Assembly (NCBI GenBank): GCA_035627835.1
Contig: DASPKX010000182.1
Coordinates: 1-64,000, forward strand
Direction: 5' to 3'
Length of the DNA stretch: 64,000 bases
Origin: DASPKX01 sp035627835
Lineage (GTDB): Bacteria; Verrucomicrobiota; Verrucomicrobiia; Limisphaerales; SXQI01
The translations under genes and the position numbers were made by a program. A model generated the notes under the pieces. It did not search any database. It worked only from the letters and a program-made list of their open reading frames with translations, and was not told the DNA's origin. Of this stretch, positions 8,407 through 16,431 are shown piece by piece; position 1 is the stretch's first letter, and each line of letters begins with the position of its first letter.

Positions 8407-10851
8407 ATGAAGTCGCCTGCCGAAACAGAGACCACTCCGCTCCCTCCTTCGCGGGGGCGCGAAGGCTCTGCTTTAGCTGCTTCTCCCCAGGAAGCCTCGG
8501 CTCTGAATATCGTTGATGAAATTTTCCGTCACCGCCTCAAGCAGCAGGACATCGAGCGCATCCTTAGCCACATTTCCGACACCGATCGCAATGAGTTCCT
8601 CTCCAAGATCGCGGAATTGCTCCGGAAGGTTTCCGCGCTCATGGATGTGCACAATCGGATCGCGGATGTGCTATCGCTGGACATCCTCCTGCGTCGCTTG
8701 ATCGAGATCATCACGGAGGCCATCAACGCCGATCGAAGCACGCTTTACCTCTTCGACAAGGAATCAAACGAACTCTTCTCCCGGGTGGCGCAAGGTGACC
8801 TGACCACGGAGATTCGTTTTCCAAGCCACCTGGGCATCGCCGGGGCGGTTTTCACGAATGGCGAGCCGATCATCATCAACGACGCCTACGCAGATCCTCG
8901 CTTCAACCAGGAAGTTGACCGGAAGACCGGTTATCGCACCCGCAACATTCTAACCGTTCCCCTCCGCAACAAGAAGCGGGAGGTCATTGGCGCGAGCCAG
9001 GCGCTGAACAAAGCTGAGGGTGACTTTAACGCGGAGGATCAGGCCATGCTGGAGGCGATCACCTCGCAGGCCGCGGCCGCGCTTGAGAACGCCCAACTTC
9101 ACGAGCGGGTTGAGAAAGCCCGGCGCGAAGAGGAGAAGATGCTGGAGATCGCCAACGCCATCTCCACTGAGCTGCAACTGGAACCCCTGCTGATGAAGAT
9201 CATGCAGGTGACCACACAGATTCTTGAAGCCGATCGGAGCACTCTGTTCATGTTCGATCCTCGAACCCAGGAGCTTTGGTCGCGCGTGGCTGAAGGGGTG
9301 GGAACCAAAGAGATTCGTTTTCCGAGCAGCGCTGGCCTCGCAGGCGCCTGCTTCACCAGCGGCCAGGTTCTGAATATTCCAGATGCTTACGCGGACGCTC
9401 GTTTCAACCAGGCCATCGACAAAAAGACTGGCTACCGCACGCGCAGCATCCTTTGCATGCCGATCGCAAACAAAGCCGGAAAGCGCATCGGCGTCACCCA
9501 GGTATTAAATAAGAAGAACGGCTCCCCATTCACACCGGAAGACGAGCGCCGCCTCCGGGCCTTCAGCGCCCAAACCGCCATCGCCCTCGAAAACGCCCAG
9601 TTGTTCGAGGATGTGATGAATGCCCGCAATTACAACGAGAGCATTCTCAAATCCCTCAGCAACGGCGTCATGACCCTCAGCGGGGAAGGGGTCATTATCA
9701 AGGTTAACGAAGCGGCGCTGAAGATGTTTAAGCTGACGGGCAACGACATTATCGATCGCAAGGTCGATGATGTTTTCGCGGGCAAGAACCAATGGATTCT
9801 CGACAGCCTTGCTGAAGTGAAGCAAACCGGCGCGACGGACCTCACCATGGACACCGACGTGCATCTGGTGGATGGCTCGGTCACTTCCGTTAATCTCTCA
9901 GCGGTCCCGCTGATCGACATTAAGAATCAGCACATCGGCTCGATGTTGGTGTTTGAGGACATTTCCAAGGAGAAGCGCGTCAAAGGGACGATGTCGCGCT
10001 ACATGAGCAAGGATGTTCTTGAGAAACTGCTGCGCGAAGGGGACAGCGCGCTCGTGGGCGCGATGCAGGAGGTTTCAATTCTTTTCTCGGATATCCGCAG
10101 CTTCACGACTTTCTCTGAGCGCATGGGCGCGCGCGGCACGGTCTCGATGCTCAATAGCTACTTCACGGAGATGGTGGACGTGATCTTCGCGCATGGGGGC
10201 ATACTCGATAAGTATATTGGCGACGCGATCATGGCCCTATTTGGAACGCCATTCCAGAAGCCTGAAGATCCCGATAACGCGGTCGATGTCGCGATTGAAA
10301 TGATCCAGCGCCTTCACGCCTACAATCAGCGCCGCATCGAGCAAGGCCATGAGCCTATCGACATTGGTGTCGGTGTGAACACGGGTGAAGTTGTGGCGGG
10401 CAGCATCGGCTCGCCGAAGCGCATGGATTACACCGTCATTGGCGACGGCGTGAACCTCGCCTCACGACTTGAAGGGGTCACCAAGTATTACGGGGCCAAG
10501 ATCATTATCAGTGAGTTTACACTTCAGAAGCTGAAGCGGCCCCACACAATTCGTGAGCTGGACCTCATTCGTGTGAAAGGCAAAGAGCTGCCCATTTCCA
10601 TTTACGAACTGTTGGACTTCCACACCCCGGAGACCTTTCCAAACGCCGCCGCTTGCCTCCGCGACTTTGAAGCGGGGCTAAAGCTCTACCGCGCTCGGAA
10701 CTTTAAAGCGGCCCTGGAGGCGTTCGCCTCCGCCTGTTCGGCATGTCCTCAAGACAAAGCTTCGGCCTTGTATTTTGACCGCTGCCAACATTGCATTGAT
10801 TCACCTCCAGACGATTCCTGGAACGGCGTCTGGACCATGACGAGCAAATAA
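8407..10851 (+). CDS. GAF-GAF-PAS class III adenylate cyclase
   Basis: A soluble 814-residue signalling enzyme. The order is an N-terminal helical region, GAF1 (about 84-231), GAF2 (about 258-400), PAS (about 405-525) and a class III nucleotide cyclase catalytic domain (about 550-737). The two GAF domains are clearly duplicated: STLYLFD and STLFMFD, NDAYADPRFN and PDAYADARFN, KKTGYRTRSIL and its near copy. The catalytic domain has FSDIRSFT and KYIGDAIMALFG, which carry the two metal aspartates, and MDYTVIGDGVNLASRLEG. The Lys in KYIGD and the Asp in MDYT match adenylate rather than guanylate cyclases. It resembles cyanobacterial CyaB1, whose GAF domains bind cyclic nucleotide. A C-terminal TPR-like tail follows. 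An in-frame ATG at 8368 would extend it by 13 residues, and neither start has a good ribosome site. Confidence 0.9.
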   Translation: MKSPAETETTPLPPSRGREGSALAASPQEASALNIVDEIFRHRLKQQDIERILSHISDTDRNEFLSKIAELLRKVSALMDVHNRIADVLSLDILLRRLIEIITEAINADRSTLYLFDKESNELFSRVAQGDLTTEIRFPSHLGIAGAVFTNGEPIIINDAYADPRFNQEVDRKTGYRTRNILTVPLRNKKREVIGASQALNKAEGDFNAEDQAMLEAITSQAAAALENAQLHERVEKARREEEKMLEIANAISTELQLEPLLMKIMQVTTQILEADRSTLFMFDPRTQELWSRVAEGVGTKEIRFPSSAGLAGACFTSGQVLNIPDAYADARFNQAIDKKTGYRTRSILCMPIANKAGKRIGVTQVLNKKNGSPFTPEDERRLRAFSAQTAIALENAQLFEDVMNARNYNESILKSLSNGVMTLSGEGVIIKVNEAALKMFKLTGNDIIDRKVDDVFAGKNQWILDSLAEVKQTGATDLTMDTDVHLVDGSVTSVNLSAVPLIDIKNQHIGSMLVFEDISKEKRVKGTMSRYMSKDVLEKLLREGDSALVGAMQEVSILFSDIRSFTTFSERMGARGTVSMLNSYFTEMVDVIFAHGGILDKYIGDAIMALFGTPFQKPEDPDNAVDVAIEMIQRLHAYNQRRIEQGHEPIDIGVGVNTGEVVAGSIGSPKRMDYTVIGDGVNLASRLEGVTKYYGAKIIISEFTLQKLKRPHTIRELDLIRVKGKELPISIYELLDFHTPETFPNAAACLRDFEAGLKLYRARNFKAALEAFASACSACPQDKASALYFDRCQHCIDSPPDDSWNGVWTMTSK

Positions 10852-10884
10852 CCGTTTGCCGCAACCCTGCACCTCCGCCAATTT

Positions 10885-12435
10885 ATGTTTGTTATGCGCT
10901 GCTTAGCCTTGATTGCCTTGCTTTTCTCCGCAATGACCCTGCAAGCGAACACCACCGTTCGCTTCACGCTTCCTTACGGCTCGATCGACGTTGAACTCTA
11001 CGACGACCACAAGCCCATCACGGTCACCAATTTCCTCTCGTATGTGGACCGGGGTGAATACACCAACATGTTTATGCATAGGTGGGACGATGGCTTCGTC
11101 CTTCAGGGCGGCGGCTTCGCGGTTCGGCCTCGGCAAGGCACTACTCCAGAAATTGTGCCAATCCCTACCCATGGCACGATTTTAAACGAGTACAGCGTTG
11201 GTCCTCGCTACAGCAACACTTACGGCACCATCGCCATGGCTCGTTCAAGCGCCACCAACTCCGCGACCTCTCAGTTTTTCTTCAACTTGGGCGACAATAG
11301 TTTCCTGGACTCGGTGAACGGTGGCTTCACGGTCTTTGGCCGGGTCATCGCCGGGTTCGATGTGTTGAACCGTTTTCTTGCCTTCGACTCCGTCAACGGT
11401 CCCTGGTTAGGTAATGCTGGCGGCGCTCTTAACGAACTCCCCCTTCAGCAGCCGCCCGATGTCGCTGGGTACGAGGATCTCATTCATACGAAAATCGAGG
11501 TTCTCCGCCGTCACCAGCGGATCACCTTTCCGCCCGTTCCTCCTATGACGTATGCCGATGGCTCTTTTCCCTTGGTCGCGGCGAACAGCTCCGGCCTGCC
11601 GATCACGTTTCAAGTCGTCAGCGGCCCCGCTTTCATCACAGATGGCCGAGTTTATATTACGGGCGCAGGCTCTATCGTCCTCCGCGCGTCGCATCCCGGC
11701 ACATCCCTCTATATTCCCGCTTCCGCAGAGCAAACCGTCACCGTTACCAAAGCTTCCCAGGAAATCACATTCGACCCAATTGGGAACCAACTCCTGAGCG
11801 CCGGATCGGTCCCCCTGGTGGTAACCACTATTTCACGCTTCCTGCCTCCAACGCTGACAGTTCTGGAAGGCCCAGCGACCATTAGCAATCGGACGGCTGT
11901 ATTCACCGGCGGGCTTGGGCAAGTCACTATTCGCGCATCCCAGCCTGGCAACACGAACTATCATCCGGCCCCCAGCATCGACCGGACCTTCCAAATTTAT
12001 GGAACGGTGAACGTGACTTCTTCTGAGGGAGGGACGGCCACGAAAACGCCGGATTTCAGCGCCTACACTAACCTGACCTCCGTCACTTTTACTGCCACTC
12101 CGGAACCGGGCTTCACCTTCACGGGTTGGACCGGCACAACGAATAGCGCGCAGAACCCGCTCACGCTGATAGTGACGAGCAATATTAACCTGCGGGCGGA
12201 ATTCCGGGCTGGTTTAACCGCACCACAGCTCACCATCGTTGATTACGTGCCGGGCACCTTCCGCCTCCAACTCACCGCGGAAGCAGGGTCCAACTACGAG
12301 CTGCAGCGCAGCTCCAACCTGACTAACTGGAGCACCATAAAGACGGGCGCCACCACTTCAGGCCAAGTCTTCCTAGTCGATGAGGCGGCCCTAGCGGATC
12401 GCGCCTTTTATCGTGTGCGCTCCACTCGACCATAA
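10885..12435 (+). CDS. secreted cyclophilin-type peptidyl-prolyl isomerase with repeat tail
   Basis: A 516-residue exported protein with a signal peptide in the first 21 residues. A cyclophilin domain covers about residues 22-195. It keeps the FMHRW and GFVLQGGGF active-site region and the SATSQFFFNLGDN segment, so isomerase activity is plausible. The remaining 300 residues are beta repeats: two copies of an Ig-like unit with ITF and PIG motifs, an InlB-B-like repeat (TVNVTSSEGGTATKTP, then GFTFTGWTGTT) and a C-terminal YELQRSSNLTNW unit common in secreted verrucomicrobial proteins. This suggests a cell-surface or extracellular folding helper. ATG at 10894 is an alternative start. It is followed closely by uvrC but is functionally unrelated. 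Confidence 0.87.
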   Translation: MFVMRCLALIALLFSAMTLQANTTVRFTLPYGSIDVELYDDHKPITVTNFLSYVDRGEYTNMFMHRWDDGFVLQGGGFAVRPRQGTTPEIVPIPTHGTILNEYSVGPRYSNTYGTIAMARSSATNSATSQFFFNLGDNSFLDSVNGGFTVFGRVIAGFDVLNRFLAFDSVNGPWLGNAGGALNELPLQQPPDVAGYEDLIHTKIEVLRRHQRITFPPVPPMTYADGSFPLVAANSSGLPITFQVVSGPAFITDGRVYITGAGSIVLRASHPGTSLYIPASAEQTVTVTKASQEITFDPIGNQLLSAGSVPLVVTTISRFLPPTLTVLEGPATISNRTAVFTGGLGQVTIRASQPGNTNYHPAPSIDRTFQIYGTVNVTSSEGGTATKTPDFSAYTNLTSVTFTATPEPGFTFTGWTGTTNSAQNPLTLIVTSNINLRAEFRAGLTAPQLTIVDYVPGTFRLQLTAEAGSNYELQRSSNLTNWSTIKTGATTSGQVFLVDEAALADRAFYRVRSTRP

Positions 12436-12497
12436 TTGGCGGGCCTGGAAAATGGACCCGCTTGCGTCAGGGCCGTTTTGTCGGACATTACAGATCC

Positions 12498-14123
12498 GTG
12501 CCTTTAACAGATCACATCCGAAGCAAGCTGAGCGCTCTGCCGCACAAGCCTGGGGTGTATCTGATGAAGGACCGCTTTGGGACGGTTATCTACGTCGGCA
12601 AAGCGCGCGATCTTCGCAAACGCGTTAGCCAGTACTTTCATCCGTCCCGCCGCCATGGGTGGGACCTGAAGCTCAACGCCCTCGTCGATGCCATTCACGA
12701 CCTGGACACCCATGTCGTTCGCAGCGAGCCCGAATCGCTATTGTTGGAAGGGCGGCTCATCAAGGAATTCCAGCCCCGTTACAACATCAGCTTCAAGGAC
12801 GACAAACGCTTCCTGCTGCTGAAGGTGAACCTCAACGATCCCATCCCGCGGTTTACGCTCACGCGCATGAAGCAGGAGGATGGCGCAATTTACTTTGGGC
12901 CTTTCGCGCACTCCGGCGCCTTGCGCAGCACCCTGTCGATGGTTCGCCGGAAGTTCAACCTGCGTGGCTGCCGCCCGTTGACGCCGGGTGAAGCGGATTA
13001 CAAGCACTGCCTCTACGCCAACCTGAAGCACTGCACTGCCCCTTGCATCGGCAATGTCCCGCGCGAGCAATATCTCTCGCAGGTCCGCGCAGCCGTGGAC
13101 TTCCTATCGGGCCAATCCAAAGAAATGGAGCAGCAGCTTGAGGGGGAGATGCGAAAAGCAGCCGCTGCGCTCGATTTTGAGAAAGCGGCCGAGCTGCGCG
13201 ATGCGTTGGAAGACCTTCGTCGCACCACGATGAAGACGGAGAAGTTTGAGCGTCTGCCATACACATTGCCGGTTGCCATCAACCCCGACAAAGACCTCGT
13301 TGAACTCGGCATTGCGCTTGGCTTGCCAAAGCCCCCGCATCGCATCGAAGGCTTCGATATTTCCAACATCAGTGGCACCTTCGCGGTCGCCTCAATGGTC
13401 AGCTTCAAGAATGGCCGGCCTGATCGCAGCAATTACCGGCGGTTCAAAATGAAGACGGTCGTCGGTCAGAACGATTTCGCGTGCATGGCCGAAACGATTC
13501 ACCGCCGCTATTCCCGATTGAAGCGCGAAGGGGAGCCTGCGGCCGAGAGCCTAGAGCCCGCCACTCACAACTACCCTGACCTGATCCTCATCGATGGTGG
13601 CAAAGGGCAGCTCAACGCCGCGCTGGAGGAACTCAGGAAACTCGGCATCGACAATATTCCCGCGATTGGATTGGCGAAGGAATACGAAGAGATCTATCGC
13701 CCGGGTGAATCCGAACCGCTCCGCCTCGATCATAGCTCGGGCGCGCTCAAGCTTCTCCAGCGAGTGCGTGATGAGTCCCATCGTTTCGCGAACACCTACA
13801 ATGCGCAACTCCGGTTAAAGAAGATATCCGAGAGCCTTCTCGACGAGTTCCCTGGAATAGGTGAGCGCCGCAAAGCCGCTTTGCTGAAAAAGTTCGGCTC
13901 CATTCAGCGATTGCGCATCGCCACTCTCGACCAAATTGCTGAGGTTCCCGGTTTCGGCGGCAAAGCCGCAGCAGAATTGAAAGCCTTTTTAGAGGCGCGC
14001 TCCACCACGCCTGCCGCAAGAGAGGTTGTGTCGGACGCAATCCCGCGCATCGAATACATCCGGCCAAAAAAGGAAAAGGACGACCCGGAGGCCGTCCTTA
14101 ACCCGAACCCAAACGCCGACTGA
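12498..14123 (+). CDS. uvrC: excinuclease ABC subunit C
   Basis: UvrC makes the two incisions of nucleotide excision repair within the UvrBC-DNA complex. The protein has the GIY-YIG nuclease at its N-terminus (KPGVYLMKDRFGTVIYVGKA), a UVR motif (LDFEKAAELRDALEDLRR), the RNase H-like second nuclease (FDISNISGTF and LIDGGKGQLNAA) and a C-terminal helix-hairpin-helix pair (EFPGIGERRKAALLKKFG, EVPGFGGKAAAEL). With 541 residues it is slightly short for the family but all domains are present. GTG at 12498 places the protein start where other UvrCs begin. A TTG at 12462 would add 12 residues. Neither has a strong ribosome site. Confidence 0.95.
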   Translation: MPLTDHIRSKLSALPHKPGVYLMKDRFGTVIYVGKARDLRKRVSQYFHPSRRHGWDLKLNALVDAIHDLDTHVVRSEPESLLLEGRLIKEFQPRYNISFKDDKRFLLLKVNLNDPIPRFTLTRMKQEDGAIYFGPFAHSGALRSTLSMVRRKFNLRGCRPLTPGEADYKHCLYANLKHCTAPCIGNVPREQYLSQVRAAVDFLSGQSKEMEQQLEGEMRKAAAALDFEKAAELRDALEDLRRTTMKTEKFERLPYTLPVAINPDKDLVELGIALGLPKPPHRIEGFDISNISGTFAVASMVSFKNGRPDRSNYRRFKMKTVVGQNDFACMAETIHRRYSRLKREGEPAAESLEPATHNYPDLILIDGGKGQLNAALEELRKLGIDNIPAIGLAKEYEEIYRPGESEPLRLDHSSGALKLLQRVRDESHRFANTYNAQLRLKKISESLLDEFPGIGERRKAALLKKFGSIQRLRIATLDQIAEVPGFGGKAAAELKAFLEARSTTPAAREVVSDAIPRIEYIRPKKEKDDPEAVLNPNPNAD

Positions 14124-14137
14124 CGACCCAGCGTTTT

Positions 14138-14156
14138 GTTGCAGCGACTCTGCAAC
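14138..14156. terminator. hairpin between convergent genes
   Basis: A perfect 7-bp inverted repeat GTTGCAG-CGACT-CTGCAAC lies between the uvrC stop and the last base of the converging DUF4097 gene. It could end transcription from either side. The flanks are only weakly T/A rich, so terminator function is a guess from position. Confidence 0.35.
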
Positions 14157-15151
14157 TAAATCTTGCGAATCCGAATGTCGCCCGCGTTCGATTCCATCGT
14201 GATCTTCGGCCCGCCGCCGTTGATCTGGGCATCGATCTTGCCCTGGGCGAACTTGTTGGAAACATTCGCGTTAAAATCGGTCGAGACACGTCCAGCGCTC
14301 GTGCGGCCATAAGCCGTGAAGGCTGCGTCGCCAGGGACTTCAACAGTGATGGTCCCGGCGCTCGTCTCGAGTGTGCAATCGGCCGGCGGCGCCTTGCTGA
14401 ACCGGGCATGCACATTGCCTCCATGCGTCTTGGCATTGACTGAGCTGGCGAGATCGCGAGCCTGGATGTTGCCCCCGGAAGTCTTCAGAGTCGCAGCGCC
14501 TTTGACACCGCTGACGCTGACATTGCCGCCTGAAGTGTCCGCCTTCAGGTCGCCACCGATGGCGGTGGCTTCGATGTTGCCGCCGGAAGTGCGCGCCACG
14601 AGCGGCCCATCACAATTTATGGCCACGATGTTGCCGCCTGCTGTCTTTGCTGTGGCGGTCCCCACCGTGTCACGGAGGTCAATGTTGCCACCGGCAGTGT
14701 CGAGCTTGTGAGTCCCTTTAACCGCGGCGACTTTGACGTTCCCGCCCGCGGTTCCGATCTGCAGATCGAACTGCTTGGGAACAGTGATCGTGTAATTCAC
14801 CTGCAGCTTGTTGAACTTGTTGTTCCAACCGGACTTCTGCTTGGAACCTTTGACAGTGACGGTGTTGCTTGATTGCGCCATATCGATTTTGTGGGCGGCG
14901 AGCGCATCCGCTGCGTCGCTATCCGAGCCTTTGTGCTCCCGCTCAACGGTGACTTGAACTTTATCGGTGTCGCCGGAACGCACGTGAACGTTTCCGCGAT
15001 CTGCTTCAACGATCAGTGTGCCGCCGGATTGCACGTCAAAAGACTTTTCCTGGCGATCTTTGCCGCCAGCAAAGATGGCGTGGGTTGTCAGAAGCATCCC
15101 GGCAAGCGCTAAAGCGCGGACGGGCCCGAATTGAAATGATGTCATGGTCAT
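14156..15151 (-). CDS. DUF4097 family beta-strand repeat protein
   Basis: A 331-residue exported protein. The signal peptide is about residues 1-28 (ALALAGMLLTTHAIFAGG). The body is a run of short beta-strand repeats with GGNI/GGNV turns, such as TAGGNVKVAAVKGTHKLD, TAGGNIVAINCDG and TSGGNIEATAIGGD, giving the right-handed parallel beta architecture of DUF4097. The family is often encoded with envelope-stress or anti-sigma genes, and its biochemical role is unknown. The start at 15151 has AAGGGA a few bases upstream, a good ribosome site. A 32-residue membrane protein ORF lies 66 bases upstream on the same strand, suggesting a small operon. Confidence 0.82.
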   Translation of the reverse strand: MTMTSFQFGPVRALALAGMLLTTHAIFAGGKDRQEKSFDVQSGGTLIVEADRGNVHVRSGDTDKVQVTVEREHKGSDSDAADALAAHKIDMAQSSNTVTVKGSKQKSGWNNKFNKLQVNYTITVPKQFDLQIGTAGGNVKVAAVKGTHKLDTAGGNIDLRDTVGTATAKTAGGNIVAINCDGPLVARTSGGNIEATAIGGDLKADTSGGNVSVSGVKGAATLKTSGGNIQARDLASSVNAKTHGGNVHARFSKAPPADCTLETSAGTITVEVPGDAAFTAYGRTSAGRVSTDFNANVSNKFAQGKIDAQINGGGPKITMESNAGDIRIRKI

Positions 15152-15217
15152 TGGTTTTCCCTTGGCCCTTCGTGGGCACCTTCATCTAACACCGCAGGGT
15201 CAGGAAAAGTTACAACT

Positions 15218-15316
15218 TTATTCCTGCAGCTTAACCATTACTCCCAAGGTCAGGAGCAGGGCAGGCAGGGCGAGGCTGAACCAGACCAGATGTTTCAACA
15301 GTGAAATGTCTTCCAT
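15218..15316 (-). CDS. small single-span membrane protein (32 aa)
   Basis: This short frame encodes 32 residues beginning MEDISLLKHLVWFSLALPAL and ending VMVKLQE. Nearly the whole length is one hydrophobic helix (about residues 8-28) with charged ends, as in real small membrane proteins. AAAGGA lies 11 bases before the ATG and can act as a ribosome site. It lies just upstream of the DUF4097 gene in the same direction and probably shares its transcript. I know no family for it. The size makes chance occurrence possible. Confidence 0.5.
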   Translation of the reverse strand: MEDISLLKHLVWFSLALPALLLTLGVMVKLQE

Positions 15317-15394
15317 AATGTTCGTTGTCCTTTGTTCCAATCGGCGGCGTGACGCCCCCGTTCATGAAGGGAGAACGCATTCGGAATGACCGCA

Positions 15395-15437
15395 GTTGCA
15401 CAAAGTTTCTGCGGCAAAGTTTTCTGCAACTTTTGCC
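15395..15437. promoter_or_regulatory. inverted and direct repeats in divergent intergenic region
   Basis: Between the leftward small membrane gene and the rightward isomerase gene, CAAAGTTTCTGC (15401-15412) is followed by CAAAGTTTTCTGC (15415-15427). GGCAAAGTT (15413-15421) faces AACTTTTGCC (15428-15437) with one extra T, and GTTGCA (15395-15400) faces TGCAAC (15425-15430). This density of symmetry suggests an operator for one or both transcripts. No regulator is identified. Confidence 0.35.
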
Positions 15438-15518
15438 ATCGCTCATGCGTTTAACAGGATTTGCCTCGTTGTGGTGAGCGCTGCCTTCTGTTACGAATTG
15501 CTGAAACCCACACGAGCC

Positions 15519-16412
15519 ATGAAGAATCTTTCACGCCGGAATTTCATCGCCACCACCGCCGCTGCTGTTGCGCTGGGAACTCTTGCTCCAAGCGCTTTGG
15601 GCCAAAAGAAGCGGGCCATCAAAAAGGCCATCATGTTCCAGACCGTGAACATCAAGGACACATCGGTGATGGAGAAGTTCAAGCTCATCAAGGAAGCCGG
15701 CTTTGAAGGTGTCGAGCCGTTGAGCCACATGGACACGAAGGAAGTCCTTGAGGCAGCAAAGGAGACAGGGCTGACCATTTGCAGCGTTTGCTGCGCGACG
15801 CACTGGGCGCAGCCATTGTCAGCGCCGACGCCTCCGGCCCGCGAGAAAGCGCTCGAAGGATTAAAGCAGGCGTTGCGGGATGCGAAGACCTACGGCACGG
15901 ATTCAGTGCTGTTGGTGCCTGCCGTGGTGACCAAGGAGGTCTCCTACGAGGATGCTTACAAGCGCTCGCAGGAGCAGATTCGGAAAGCGATTCCGCTGGC
16001 TGAAGAGCTGAAGGTCAAAATCTCCATCGAGAACGTCTGGAACAAATTCATGTTCAGCCCAGTGGAAGCGGCGCGGTATGTGGACGAGTTCAACAGCCCC
16101 TGGGTCGCGTGGCACCTGGACCTTGGAAACCTGATCAACTTTGGGTGGCCTGAGCACTGGATTCGCACCTTAAACAAGCGCGTCGCTCGCCTGCACATCA
16201 AGGAATTCAGCCGCGAGAAAGCAAGCAAGGAAGGGGCGGGCGCCGGTTTTGGTGTGGAGTTCCTGAAGGGCGATAACGATTGGCCGACCATCATGAAAGC
16301 CTTGGACGAAATAGGCTACACAGGGTGGGGCATCGCGGAGCAAGGCGGAGCGAACAGCGCGGAAGGCTTGAAAAAGCTCGCCCGCGAAATGGATCAAATC
16401 TTTGCTTCGTAA
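15519..16412 (+). CDS. Tat-exported sugar phosphate isomerase/epimerase-like TIM-barrel protein
   Basis: A 297-residue protein of the xylose isomerase-like TIM-barrel family. The N-terminus SRRNFIATTAAAVALGTLAP is a twin-arginine signal, so the folded protein is exported. Barrel features include EAGFEGVEPL, SIENVWNKFMFSP, WHLDLGNLI and HIKEFSR, with the Glu, His and Asp residues that bind a divalent metal in this family. PVC bacteria carry many such exported isomerase-like proteins with unknown sugar substrates. An in-frame ATG at 15396 would hide the Tat signal internally, so 15519 is preferred. It converges on the export operon with 19 bases between stops. Confidence 0.88.
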   Translation: MKNLSRRNFIATTAAAVALGTLAPSALGQKKRAIKKAIMFQTVNIKDTSVMEKFKLIKEAGFEGVEPLSHMDTKEVLEAAKETGLTICSVCCATHWAQPLSAPTPPAREKALEGLKQALRDAKTYGTDSVLLVPAVVTKEVSYEDAYKRSQEQIRKAIPLAEELKVKISIENVWNKFMFSPVEAARYVDEFNSPWVAWHLDLGNLINFGWPEHWIRTLNKRVARLHIKEFSREKASKEGAGAGFGVEFLKGDNDWPTIMKALDEIGYTGWGIAEQGGANSAEGLKKLAREMDQIFAS

Positions 16413-16431
16413 CTGGACCGAAGCCTATTCG

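Noticed and set aside
15231..15446. Minus-strand open frame of 71 residues across the divergent region
   Set aside because: Product is compositionally odd, and it overlaps the better-supported 32-residue membrane ORF and the repeat cluster.
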